A stretch of 64,000 nt of DNA from a virus: positions 106,987 to 170,986 of the IMG/VR virus record IMGVR_UViG_3300023174_003073; one strand, 5' to 3'. The stretch's first letter is position 1. Every line of letters begins with the position of its first letter. The notes under the pieces were generated by a model that worked only from the letters and a program-made list of their open reading frames with translations, searched no databases and was not told the DNA's origin. Below are positions 1-7,735 of the stretch, one piece after another. The position numbers were made by a program, and so were the translations under genes.

Positions 1-287
1 ACTTTAGTAGAGGGGTCTGTGAAATGAATCTTTGCTTCATCGACCTCTTGATGTCCTTCATCGGCTAATAATTTTTGCAATTCTTCATCATTAGCCAATT
101 CCAAATCACTTACGTCATACTTGCCAGTACTAGCCAATTTATGAATTAATGCTTGACGTTCATCAAATCCTTCTTTCAATGCAACCTTCATTAGTTTCAT
201 TAATTTAAGTTTTTGTTGAGGACTAGCCTCCTTAATTAAAGGACGAATCTTTTTAATTTGTTCAGTAATTAATTTAGACTTAGACAT
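1..287 (-). CDS. Conserved hypothetical protein, 3' end outside window
   Basis: The gene starts at an ATG at 287 and is still open at base 1, so about 95 N-terminal residues are visible and the C-terminus is missing. The product is lysine- and glutamate-rich and looks helical (it begins MSKSKLITEQIKKIRP) with no recognised domain. It follows the 118-residue gene by a single base, so the two are probably co-transcribed from the late-type promoter near 837. This context suggests a virion or assembly role, which is inference only. Confidence 0.6.
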   Translation of the reverse strand, partial: MSKSKLITEQIKKIRPLIKEASPQQKLKLMKLMKVALKEGFDERQALIHKLASTGKYDVSDLELANDEELQKLLADEGHQEVDEAKIHFTDPSTK

Positions 288-288
288 T

Positions 289-645
289 TTAATAACACAA
301 TTTAATATAATTAATTGTACCTTCAGTACGTGTTACAACTTTTGCTCTTACCCATGCAAAATTACCAGTAACATTAACAAAATTAACTGCAGGTGTTCCA
401 ACTGAACCACCGTTATTGTTTCCCAATGTACATACTAGATTATATATCGGAAACCAATCTGTATCTAGTGTAGGATTTTCTACTAGTGTTCCTTGAACTA
501 CAACCGTACCCAAGAACCCACTTAACTTCCAAGTTAAAGTTTGTAATGTTTTACCGGCAACATAATAACTAGCACCGGGTTGTTTGTCCCCGGTAACTAC
601 TGTTATAGTCTGTGGTAATAGCGTGAGTGCAGTTGTTTGGCTCAT
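289..645 (-). CDS. Small beta-sandwich virion-type protein
   Basis: 118 residues. There is no signal peptide or membrane segment; the sequence alternates hydrophobic and polar residues as in all-beta structural proteins. Its second half (GTVVVQGTL, then DTDWFPIY, then NFAWVRAKV and GTINYIKL) aligns by eye with the C-terminal 70 residues of the protein at 48441-49193 (GTLRIQGSV, TEWFYIS, YFPRLRVEF, GTINQILVR). The two therefore share a domain. The start ATG overlaps the stop of the upstream gene by one base (TAATG). A head or tail decoration role is likely but unproven. Confidence 0.6.
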   Translation of the reverse strand: MSQTTALTLLPQTITVVTGDKQPGASYYVAGKTLQTLTWKLSGFLGTVVVQGTLVENPTLDTDWFPIYNLVCTLGNNNGGSVGTPAVNFVNVTGNFAWVRAKVVTRTEGTINYIKLCY

Positions 646-812
646 TATGCTCTTACAACCTCAACGACTATGGCGTCGCCAACTAACTCTTGTGCGACTT
701 GTTCTAATGCTTGCTGGACATCATGGTTAGCTACGCTAGTAACTTCACCTTCACTGTCCTTAACGATTTTACTAAATTTGATGATTAATACATCTTCGAC
801 AATCTTTGCCAT
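645..812 (-). CDS. Small conserved hypothetical protein (55 aa)
   Basis: A short gene with ATG at 812 and TAA at 645-647, the stop sharing a base with the next start. The product begins MAKIVEDVLIIKFSKIV and ends AIVVEVVRA. It is acidic and alternates beta- and helix-like stretches. A GATAAATA late-promoter 8-mer lies 21 bases upstream of the ATG, and the gene heads a three-gene late cluster running off the left edge. No function is recognised. Confidence 0.6.
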   Translation of the reverse strand: MAKIVEDVLIIKFSKIVKDSEGEVTSVANHDVQQALEQVAQELVGDAIVVEVVRA

Positions 813-832
813 GGTAAATACTCCATTATAGA

Positions 833-841
833 GTATTTATC
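833..841 (-). promoter_or_regulatory. Late promoter (GATAAATAC)
   Basis: On the minus strand it reads GATAAATAC, 21 bases before the ATG at 812. It matches the T4 late consensus TATAAATA except for the first base, a variant repeated at many virion genes in this window. Confidence 0.65.
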
Positions 842-844
842 ATT

Positions 845-1549
845 TTAAATTGACTCTGGACGCTTTTCTAGCGTGAATTTCCTAGAAATCATGTTAGTAA
901 AGGTTAATGCAAAAATAGTGATGAAACTCTCGTCATTATAGTCAATAAAATAGTGACTGCTACAATAACTGCGTTTCCAAGCTAACCAGCCCCCTAGACT
1001 AGGAGTTCCACTCTCAGTTAACCAATCACGTAATGATGGACTAGGAACAATTACAGTATTTGTACCCTTATATCGTTCAAACATATTCTGTAATTTCTTT
1101 GGGAAATCATCAGAAACACGCTTGCTTTTTAGATAGATACGATGCTTAAACTTAGGTTCTTCTACAAAATACTTTATACCTGTAGGGACGTTATCCTGCA
1201 CTTCAGTATAATCAACTATAAATCCTAATGTCTCTAGGCCTTTTAGGTAATTCAAATCATTAGAAAATACACTAGCAATATTGCCTTCAATTCTAATAGT
1301 TCCTTCACCCTTCTTCATTGCCTTTTTAAAAGCAGAGAATTTCACTAAGTCATCAGCATTTGCTGTTTTGATACTTTTGTTTGCTAGGATTCTTTTTTCA
1401 AAATCTTCTTTTTTTGAACTGTACGAACATAGATATGCACCAACCATATGTACTCTAGCACGATAAACATACTTGCTAAAATACAATGTTCTATATTCAA
1501 TGAATCCTATTCCGTCACTGCGGATCTGTGATAACCGTGATAATGCCAT
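845..1549 (-). CDS. Conserved hypothetical protein (234 aa)
   Basis: 234 residues from an ATG at 1549 that lies inside the 3' end of the clpA-like gene (35-base overlap, different frame), implying translational coupling. The protein is basic, rich in Lys, Phe and Tyr, and has no Walker, zinc or nuclease motif that I recognise. It is the last gene of the likely early transcript dnaJ-clpA-this gene driven from the promoter at 4642-4670. A role linked to the Clp unfoldase, for example as an adaptor, is a contextual guess only. Confidence 0.6.
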   Translation of the reverse strand: MALSRLSQIRSDGIGFIEYRTLYFSKYVYRARVHMVGAYLCSYSSKKEDFEKRILANKSIKTANADDLVKFSAFKKAMKKGEGTIRIEGNIASVFSNDLNYLKGLETLGFIVDYTEVQDNVPTGIKYFVEEPKFKHRIYLKSKRVSDDFPKKLQNMFERYKGTNTVIVPSPSLRDWLTESGTPSLGGWLAWKRSYCSSHYFIDYNDESFITIFALTFTNMISRKFTLEKRPESI

Positions 1550-3797
1550 CTTCGCCTACTTCTGCTTTAAGTTTAAGTTGAACATCAAAAACAATGTCCT
1601 CGTTTTCTAAATTAACATTGATTGTACTACTTTTGATACGCTCAAACAAGATTTTCTTGCTTAGAGGTACCCTAATTAATTCGTCAATCTTTCTTGCTAG
1701 TGGGCGGGCTCCCATTTTATTATCATAACCCTTTTCTGCTAGATACTCAACTACCGGTTCGCTTAAGTGTAATGAAATATCGTGTACATCTTTCAATGAC
1801 TTCTTCAAGTCCTCAGCAAATTTGACAACAATCTTTTTGATTGCCAACATATCTAGTTTGCTGAACTTACATACCAAGTCAATACGATTTCTGAACTCTG
1901 GCTTAAAGAACTCTTTCAATGCTTTGTCATCATCTCCTGAACGTTCTTGGCTACCAAATCCAATAACATTACGTTCACTATCACTACTACCCAAGTTACT
2001 GGTCATGATAATAATACAGTTTTTAGCATTGACTTCTTTACCATTGCTTCCTGTAACTCGACCTTCATCAAGCAACTGTAAGAAGATATTAAAGATATCT
2101 GGGTGAGCCTTTTCAACTTCATCAAACAATAATATTGAATGAGGATTCTTGCTTAAGTCATTAATCAATCGTCCACCACCTAGTGAACCTTCACCAAAGC
2201 CAACATAACCCGGGGGTGCGCCGATCAACGAACTAACGCTGAACTTCTCACCATACTCACTCATATCATACTTAAGTAGTTTCATGTCTAGGTTCTTAGA
2301 CAGCAATTTAGCTAATTCAGTCTTACCTGTACCAGTTGGGCCCAAGAATAAGAAACTTGCTAATGGTTTTTTCTCATTACCAATGCCTGCAAAACTAACA
2401 TATACTCGTTCAAGTACTTTGTCAACTGTTTCTTCTTGTCCATATAGTTTTGATTTAACATTAGATTCAAGATTAACAATACGTTCAGAGTTATCATCTG
2501 TTAACTTGTCAGCAGGAACACCTGTGTATTTTTCAATCTGTTCAAAGACTGATTCTTTAGTAATGATTGCACCTTTGTTGTCTGCTACACGTTGTTTAGC
2601 ACAAGCCGCATCTAACAAATCAATACTCTTATCCGGATTCTTACGATCCTGAATGTAACGTGTTGCACCTTCAACAGCGGCTTCAATTGCTTCGTCTGTA
2701 ATCTCTACGCTGTGGAAGTCATTCAATCGTACACTTAATCCTTTAAGAATACGCACAGTAGATTCACGACTTGGTTCATCAATAGACACACGATAGAATC
2801 TACGCATCAATGCACGATCCTTTTCAAAGGATTCGTAATATTCTTCCCAAGTAGTACTAGCAATAACTTTCAATGTACCTTTAGTGATTGCAGGCTTAAT
2901 CATGTTAGCAAAGTCTACTGCACCGTTTGTTGCACCACCTGCACCACGCATTGTATGTGCTTCGTCAATGAAAAGAATTGCATCTTTCTTAACGGTTAGT
3001 GCGTCAAGTACTGCTTTGACTTTTTCTTCAAAGTCACCTCGATACTTACTACCTGCTAACAAACTACCAATCTCTAAACTATAAAGTTCGTGACCTTTTA
3101 AGAATTCGGGTACTTCATCGTTGACAATCATTTGTGCTAGACCTTCAACGATTGCAGTTTTACCTACACCTGGATCACCGACAAGCAATACGTTTGACTT
3201 GAAACGCTTTGCGAGTACATTAACCATGTCATCAACTTCTTTACTACGACCAATCACAGGTTCTAATTTCTGTGCCTTAGCCATTTGTGTAAGATTGATA
3301 GTATATTCTTCTAGGATATCGTCTGCTTGTTCATCTGTCAACTTAACATCAGTATGTGAACCTTTATAATGTTTCTGCCAGAATGCAACAAACTCGTTCT
3401 TGACGAATCCATACTTCAATAAGAAATATTGTGCGTGACTATTACCTTCAGCCATGATACTGAGATACAAGTCAATAGTTGTTACAACTTTACGACCAGT
3501 GAACAATACTTGTGTTACTGAACGATTCATTACACGCTCTAAACTATTAGTTTTGCGTGGTTGAATTTCTTGCCCTTCGTCTACTGAGGATGTGATTGAA
3601 GACAATCCATCTAGGTAAGAAATAACTTCTTTACCCATTGTGTCAGTATCGATGCCGTAGCTGTCGATACATTTCTTAAATGGTGCATAAGAAATTAATG
3701 CTAATAGTAAGTGTTCTACTGTGCAATATTGATGATTGCGTTGTTTGGCTAAATCAATTGCCTTTTCAATGATTGATTCAATTTCTGGTGAGTGCAA
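1515..3797 (-). CDS. clpA: ClpA-type AAA+ protein unfoldase
   Basis: 760 residues, close to bacterial ClpA. An N-terminal Clp_N repeat domain (1-145, with CTVEHLLLAL) is followed by two AAA+ modules: Walker A GDPGVGKT 207-214 and Walker B ILFIDEA 274-280, then GPTGTGKT 486-493 and ILLFDE 555-560. Between the second sensor region and FKPEFRNR is an IGF tripeptide at 612-614, the position of the IGL/IGF loop that docks ClpA and ClpX onto ClpP. The protein should therefore be able to feed a ClpP-type peptidase, from host or phage. The start is a TTG with AAGGA upstream; no ATG fits the N-domain. It lies directly downstream of dnaJ. Confidence 0.93.
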   Translation of the reverse strand: MHSPEIESIIEKAIDLAKQRNHQYCTVEHLLLALISYAPFKKCIDSYGIDTDTMGKEVISYLDGLSSITSSVDEGQEIQPRKTNSLERVMNRSVTQVLFTGRKVVTTIDLYLSIMAEGNSHAQYFLLKYGFVKNEFVAFWQKHYKGSHTDVKLTDEQADDILEEYTINLTQMAKAQKLEPVIGRSKEVDDMVNVLAKRFKSNVLLVGDPGVGKTAIVEGLAQMIVNDEVPEFLKGHELYSLEIGSLLAGSKYRGDFEEKVKAVLDALTVKKDAILFIDEAHTMRGAGGATNGAVDFANMIKPAITKGTLKVIASTTWEEYYESFEKDRALMRRFYRVSIDEPSRESTVRILKGLSVRLNDFHSVEITDEAIEAAVEGATRYIQDRKNPDKSIDLLDAACAKQRVADNKGAIITKESVFEQIEKYTGVPADKLTDDNSERIVNLESNVKSKLYGQEETVDKVLERVYVSFAGIGNEKKPLASFLFLGPTGTGKTELAKLLSKNLDMKLLKYDMSEYGEKFSVSSLIGAPPGYVGFGEGSLGGGRLINDLSKNPHSILLFDEVEKAHPDIFNIFLQLLDEGRVTGSNGKEVNAKNCIIIMTSNLGSSDSERNVIGFGSQERSGDDDKALKEFFKPEFRNRIDLVCKFSKLDMLAIKKIVVKFAEDLKKSLKDVHDISLHLSEPVVEYLAEKGYDNKMGARPLARKIDELIRVPLSKKILFERIKSSTINVNLENEDIVFDVQLKLKAEVGEDGIITVITDPQ

Positions 3798-3821
3798 AAT
3801 GATTTCCTTTTAAAATCTTAT

Positions 3822-4634
3822 TTAATTACCACGACTCTGCAAAATGCTAGCAGTTATCTTAGGATCTATTTTATCAGGAATAAATGGTTTAAGCAATATC
3901 AATTGGTCACCATTCCCTTGTTCATCCATGTGAGGGAGTCCTTGACCTGAAATACGCAGTGTAGTATCCGGTTGTGTTCCTGGCTTTACTTGAACTTGAA
4001 ATGATTTTCCACTGATAGTAACAAAGTCAAATGATGTACCCACAATCAAATCCAATACACTAATTCTATGTGGTGATATTAAATCTTGGCCTGCTCTGTC
4101 AAATCTTGGGTGAACGTGAACTCTGAATTCAACGATAAGAACTCCTCCTGCAATCAGACCATCATATCTTAATTGAGCACCGTTTTCTACACCTTTTGGA
4201 ATCTGAACTTTAATTGTTTGTGGGCCGCCTTGACCTTGTATTTGCAATATTTGTTCACCACCTGTATAGACTTGGTCTAATGAAACCCAAATAGTTGTTT
4301 TAAATGTTTGTTGAAAGTGATGTCCAAAAGGACTACCACGTTGTCCACCAAACATTTGTCCAAATATATCATTGAAGTGCATGTCAAATCCACCACCACC
4401 TGCTGTAAAGTGAAAGCCACCGGGGCCTCTACCTTGACCAAACGGATTTGGATTGTCGTACTCTTGTTTCTTTTGTGGGTCGCTTAGTGTTTCATAAGCA
4501 TTTTGAATCTTTTGAAACATAGCAGTATCACCACCCTTGTCCGGGTGATGTTGCCCTGCTAATTTGCGATATGCTTTTTTAATGTCATCAGGGGTAGCAT
4601 TTCTGTCTACCCCCAGGGTTTGATAATGTTCCAT
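3822..4634 (-). CDS. dnaJ: DnaJ/CbpA-type Hsp40 co-chaperone
   Basis: 270 residues. An N-terminal J-domain (1-65) carries the HPD motif at 30-32 that stimulates Hsp70 ATPase. A Gly/Phe-rich linker (about 68-105, GFDMHFNDIFGQMFGG) and a beta-rich C-terminal substrate-binding region follow. The CxxCxGxG zinc repeats of classical DnaJ are absent, so it is a type II, CbpA-like Hsp40. The gene is preceded by a very good sigma70-type promoter whose -10 box ends 7 bases before the ATG, and no Shine-Dalgarno is seen, which suggests a leaderless early mRNA. It is followed by the clpA homologue. Confidence 0.92.
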   Translation of the reverse strand: MEHYQTLGVDRNATPDDIKKAYRKLAGQHHPDKGGDTAMFQKIQNAYETLSDPQKKQEYDNPNPFGQGRGPGGFHFTAGGGGFDMHFNDIFGQMFGGQRGSPFGHHFQQTFKTTIWVSLDQVYTGGEQILQIQGQGGPQTIKVQIPKGVENGAQLRYDGLIAGGVLIVEFRVHVHPRFDRAGQDLISPHRISVLDLIVGTSFDFVTISGKSFQVQVKPGTQPDTTLRISGQGLPHMDEQGNGDQLILLKPFIPDKIDPKITASILQSRGN

Positions 4635-4641
4635 AGTATTA

Positions 4642-4670
4642 AGTATAGCACAATTTGTGTGCTAAGTCAA
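4642..4670 (-). promoter_or_regulatory. Early sigma70-type promoter for dnaJ-clpA
   Basis: On the minus strand: TTGACT at 4670-4665, a 17-base spacer, then TATACT at 4647-4642, with TG one base before the -10 (extended -10). The dnaJ ATG begins 7 bases after the -10. A perfect 7-bp inverted repeat, TAGCACA/TGTGCTA (4646-4664), occupies the spacer and could bind a repressor. Confidence 0.7.
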
Positions 4671-4673
4671 TAT

Positions 4674-5285
4674 TTATGAAGCTACGCCGGCTACCTTTTC
4701 TTTTGTACGACCATATGCGGCGATACCTAAAACTGCACCCATTGCGATGTGGTATAGACCAGCACCTTGCAGTGTTAATGGTTGCCATTGACTTGTAACT
4801 GAACCATGACTCATTGCTTGTAGTACTGACCATAGTACTGGAAAAATAACAAAGTCACAGGTACACGTCAACATATAAATCCAACCCATCATTGGGCGCA
4901 TTTTCTTGTTGATCCAATCTGTTGCACCTTTGTCTAATGCTACTGTGGATTCTCCACCTTCGCTCATTGCACCGCCGCCACTTTTTAGTGACTCTGCTTG
5001 ATTTTGTGTTACTGTTACTGTGCTTGTCATGTTAGAACTTCCTTGATTAGTTGGTGGTGCCATCACTGATGGACCTTGTGCTCCTGGACTTACATTCCCA
5101 AAGCTACCAAAGCCACTTGGTGCCGGTGCAGTACTCACTGTGTTACCACCTAACGGTGTGCTACCAAAACTGCTGCCTGCCGGGAATGCAGATACTGTTG
5201 GATCAGCCGCTAATATTTCGTGGTGATCGTCTGTTTTTGCTAATGGCATAGAGCCATCTGCTTTCTTTGCTAATAATGTTGCCAT
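4674..5285 (-). CDS. Putative holin-like membrane protein
   Basis: 203 residues from the ATG at 5285, chosen because it directly follows the upstream stop at 5287. Residues 1-115 are low-complexity and Gly/Ser/Ala-rich. The C-terminal part has KGATDWINKKMRPMMGW followed by two or three hydrophobic segments (IYMLTCTCDFVIFPVLWSV and LYHIAMGAVLGIAAYG). A conserved W...RP.xGW before short membrane helices is typical of 3TM GTA-type phage holins. Holin is the best guess, since a GH19 endolysin occurs at 13.5 kb. A structural membrane-associated protein is the alternative. Confidence 0.5.
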   Translation of the reverse strand: MATLLAKKADGSMPLAKTDDHHEILAADPTVSAFPAGSSFGSTPLGGNTVSTAPAPSGFGSFGNVSPGAQGPSVMAPPTNQGSSNMTSTVTVTQNQAESLKSGGGAMSEGGESTVALDKGATDWINKKMRPMMGWIYMLTCTCDFVIFPVLWSVLQAMSHGSVTSQWQPLTLQGAGLYHIAMGAVLGIAAYGRTKEKVAGVAS

Positions 5286-5286
5286 T

Positions 5287-5859
5287 TTATAATCCTGCCT
5301 TTGCAATAAAATCTTTTAATAAACTATCTTTTTCTTTGTTCATCTTAGCTGGTTCTAATCCAGCTTGCTTACGCATTTCATTTAATTCTGCGTCAATGTT
5401 TTCTTCTTTTGATTCTTCTTCACCATCTTCTGGATTAGCTTGACGATAAGTATGAGGACTTAATTCAAATAATCCCTTTAACTCTGATACATCTGCACCG
5501 TATTCTTCTCCATCAACAGTGATTGTCCAATCAGCTAATGACATATTTGTTAATGTTTCTAAATCATCAAGTAATTCAATGATACGTTGAACTGATGAGG
5601 TACGTCTTGGAATCTCAACGAATACTAAACTCTTTCCAGGAGTATATTCACCGTCACTTACTTGTGCATCAAGTATCCAATCATATCCACGCTCAAACCA
5701 ATCAACTAAATCTGTGCTAGCCGCATTACCTTTTACTTTGAATGCAAGTGTGATAATTTCATCATTACTACCAGACTTTGCTTCATATTCATCAATAGAC
5801 AATGTAGGAATTACTTGTCCAACCAAATCATGATAATCTAAATTTTCAAGTAGTCTCAT
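5287..5859 (-). CDS. Conserved hypothetical phage protein (190 aa)
   Basis: 190 residues, acidic, with a mixed alpha/beta core (1-130) and a charged C-terminal tail (NPEDGEEESKEE). No catalytic motif is recognised. Its start overlaps the stop of the 208-residue gene upstream by one base, and the holin-like gene follows after one base, so the three form one late transcript from 6490-6498. The acidic tail is common in head-associated proteins, but function is unknown. Confidence 0.6.
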   Translation of the reverse strand: MRLLENLDYHDLVGQVIPTLSIDEYEAKSGSNDEIITLAFKVKGNAASTDLVDWFERGYDWILDAQVSDGEYTPGKSLVFVEIPRRTSSVQRIIELLDDLETLTNMSLADWTITVDGEEYGADVSELKGLFELSPHTYRQANPEDGEEESKEENIDAELNEMRKQAGLEPAKMNKEKDSLLKDFIAKAGL

Positions 5860-6485
5860 TACATTGCTCCTTGAGGAGGTGCCATTGGGGCAGGGGGCAT
5901 ACCACCCATTCCCATATCAGGTTGACCCATACCTTGATCGGCTGGTGCTTCACCTTGTTCTTCTGTACCTTCTTTGTCTAGATCCTCATCATATGCTTCG
6001 TCTAAGTCATCTAGTTCAATTGTTTGTCCTGCCAAGTCAATACTACCTTCACGTACATCATTCATTAATTCTTTTGGAATCTCAATGCGTACTAACCATA
6101 CTGGTTTTTCAATCATCTTAGGATAATGTGTACCTGGTTCATAATCATCAGATCCTTCAATCTTAACCGGAACTTCAATCATAGTCTTTTTGAAATGTAT
6201 TGAACATCCCAAGTGTGTTAATCTTTTGCCACCTCTTGGATCGGGCATTAGTTTTTCTGGATACATAAACACACAGGTTGTTGTGTATTTTTTAACAATA
6301 GGGCCGTTAACGATTTCACCTAGCTCCCAATTTTTATAAGCATATAAGTCTGCTTCATCTAATACACGCTCAAAGTCAAGCAATGTATTAATGGTACCGT
6401 CGCTGGTGAAAATACCCTTGATATTATCAATAATATTTGGATAATCTATATCTTTAAAAAAATCGTCAGATGGGAGTTTACTCAT
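5859..6485 (-). CDS. Conserved T4-like phage protein with Pro/Met-rich tail
   Basis: 208 residues from the ATG at 6485. An upstream in-frame ATG at 6521 would place the late promoter inside the gene, so it is rejected. The core (1-150) has conserved-looking blocks (YAYKNWELGE, GPIVKKY, FMYPEKLMPDPRGG, LGCSIHFKK) that I recall from marine T4-like phage proteins of unknown function. The C-terminus is acidic, then Gly/Met/Pro-rich. The late 8-mer GATAAATA ends only 5 bases before the ATG, so the mRNA may be leaderless. Probably virion-associated. Confidence 0.6.
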   Translation of the reverse strand: MSKLPSDDFFKDIDYPNIIDNIKGIFTSDGTINTLLDFERVLDEADLYAYKNWELGEIVNGPIVKKYTTTCVFMYPEKLMPDPRGGKRLTHLGCSIHFKKTMIEVPVKIEGSDDYEPGTHYPKMIEKPVWLVRIEIPKELMNDVREGSIDLAGQTIELDDLDEAYDEDLDKEGTEEQGEAPADQGMGQPDMGMGGMPPAPMAPPQGAM

Positions 6486-6489
6486 AGTT

Positions 6490-6498
6490 GTATTTATC
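6490..6498 (-). promoter_or_regulatory. Late promoter (GATAAATAC), near-leaderless
   Basis: GATAAATA on the minus strand is followed by 5 bases and the ATG at 6485. Starts from T4-type late promoters lie about 6 bases after the 8-mer, so the start codon would be at or next to the mRNA 5' end. Confidence 0.65.
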
Positions 6499-6546
6499 AT
6501 TCTTGCAATGATAATGAGCAATTAGATTTTTTGTGGATTAGCCTAA

Positions 6547-6554
6547 TATTTATC
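6547..6554 (-). promoter_or_regulatory. Second upstream late-promoter-like site
   Basis: A second GATAAATA on the minus strand, about 61 bases before the ATG at 6485, within the divergent intergenic region. It could give a leadered transcript of the same operon. Confidence 0.4.
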
Positions 6555-6596
6555 CCCGATGTGTGCGCTAAAAGTATACTATATTGCGCGGGCCGT

Positions 6597-6625
6597 TTGA
6601 CCTTAAATATACTTGAATGTTATGA
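6597..6625 (+). promoter_or_regulatory. Sigma70-type promoter for phoH
   Basis: TTGACC (6597-6602), 17-base spacer, TTATGA (6620-6625). A small hairpin (GAGC at 6624-6627, GCTC at 6633-6636) follows, and then the AAGGAG of phoH at 6641-6646. The -10 is a weak match. Confidence 0.45.
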
Positions 6626-6652
6626 GCATTCGGCTCTAAAAAGGAGAATATT

Positions 6653-7441
6653 TTGAGCAAACGCAAAACAAGTGCTTTACGCACTCAGGATCAAGATACT
6701 AGATACGCACACAGTAAAAAATACGATAACACACAGAAAACTTATTACACACAGGAATCAAAAACAATCAACTTTGACCAAAGTCGTCCTAAGCTGAACA
6801 CTAAGCCCATTGTCATGGTGCCTAAGTCAGTAAACCAAGAAAAATACATCCTCGCACTATTAGACCAAGAGACAGATATTGTCGTGGTCGGTGGACCTGC
6901 AGGAACAGGGAAGACTTATCTTGCTATGTTAGCGGCTATTAAAGCACTAAAAGCAGGTGAAGTTTCTCGTATTATTCTCACACGACCTGCAGTTGGGGTA
7001 GATGATGAAAAGCATGGCTTCTTACCAGGTGATCTAAATGCTAAGATGGAACCCTGGACAAGACCTTTGCTTGATGTATTGAGAGAATATTATACGGTAA
7101 AGGAAATCGCCCACATGCTAGAAGAACAGATAGTGGAAATTGCACCCCTAGCATTCTGTCGAGGTCGAAACTTTAAACATAGCTATATCGTATTAGATGA
7201 GGCTCAAAACGCAACCCCTGGTCAACTCAAAATGATTATGACTAGAATCGGTATTGGCAGTAAGATTGTAATTACTGGCGACATTGAACAAGCCGATAGA
7301 AAAACAGCCGACAATGGGCTACTAGACTTACAAAATCGATTGGGGAAGGGGGTGATTCCAGGGTTGCAGTTGTGTAACTTTGAACTGAAAGATGTTCAAC
7401 GACACAAGATTATAGAGCACGTACTTAGATTGTACGCTTAA
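6653..7441 (+). CDS. phoH: PhoH-family P-loop ATPase
   Basis: 262 residues. A variable basic N-terminus (1-50) is followed by a PhoH domain with Walker A GPAGTGKT at 81-88, the family block LTRPAVGV, and Walker B YIVLDEAQNATPGQ around 180-195, then VITGDIEQAD. PhoH proteins are RNA- or phosphate-stress-linked ATPases common in marine phages, and their exact phage role is unsettled. The start is a TTG with a strong AAGGAG seven bases upstream; no ATG is available. It is a single plus-strand gene bounded by its own promoter and a terminator. Confidence 0.92.
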   Translation: MSKRKTSALRTQDQDTRYAHSKKYDNTQKTYYTQESKTINFDQSRPKLNTKPIVMVPKSVNQEKYILALLDQETDIVVVGGPAGTGKTYLAMLAAIKALKAGEVSRIILTRPAVGVDDEKHGFLPGDLNAKMEPWTRPLLDVLREYYTVKEIAHMLEEQIVEIAPLAFCRGRNFKHSYIVLDEAQNATPGQLKMIMTRIGIGSKIVITGDIEQADRKTADNGLLDLQNRLGKGVIPGLQLCNFELKDVQRHKIIEHVLRLYA

Positions 7442-7447
7442 CTAGGT

Positions 7448-7478
7448 TTAGGGATGCTCATAACATCCCTAATTTTTT
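7448..7478 (+). terminator. Rho-independent terminator of phoH
   Basis: A 9-bp perfect stem (TTAGGGATG at 7448-7456, CATCCCTAA at 7464-7472) with a 7-base loop is followed by TTTTTT at 7473-7478. It lies between the convergent phoH and the minus-strand gene ending at 7477. Confidence 0.8.
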
Positions 7479-7728
7479 ATGCTTCGTTTAACTGTTCAAG
7501 TTTTTCAATATGGTCTGGATAGACCTTCTTATAGTATTCAATTAAGGTATCCCAAGGTAAATTCATTACCTGTCCTTGAATAACATTTTTCTGAACATTC
7601 TTTTCTTTAAAATCCAAAATAATATTACATTGAGTAATATCTTTTTCCTTTAGATTTTTAGAAATCTCTACTTGTTCGTCAATCTTGCCATCGGGCTTTC
7701 TTACGTATGTTACTAAAAAATATCTCAT
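7477..7728 (-). CDS. Small conserved hypothetical protein (83 aa)
   Basis: 83 residues; begins MRYFLVTYVRKPDGK, with an N-terminal beta-hairpin-like segment and a C-terminal helix ending HIEKLEQLNEA. It follows the clamp-loader gene by 7 bases and so belongs to the replication operon read from about 10.25 kb. It has no recognisable motif. I recall similar small genes beside gp44 in aquatic T4-like phages, but cannot verify this here. Confidence 0.6.
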   Translation of the reverse strand: MRYFLVTYVRKPDGKIDEQVEISKNLKEKDITQCNIILDFKEKNVQKNVIQGQVMNLPWDTLIEYYKKVYPDHIEKLEQLNEA

Positions 7729-7735
7729 ATTATTC

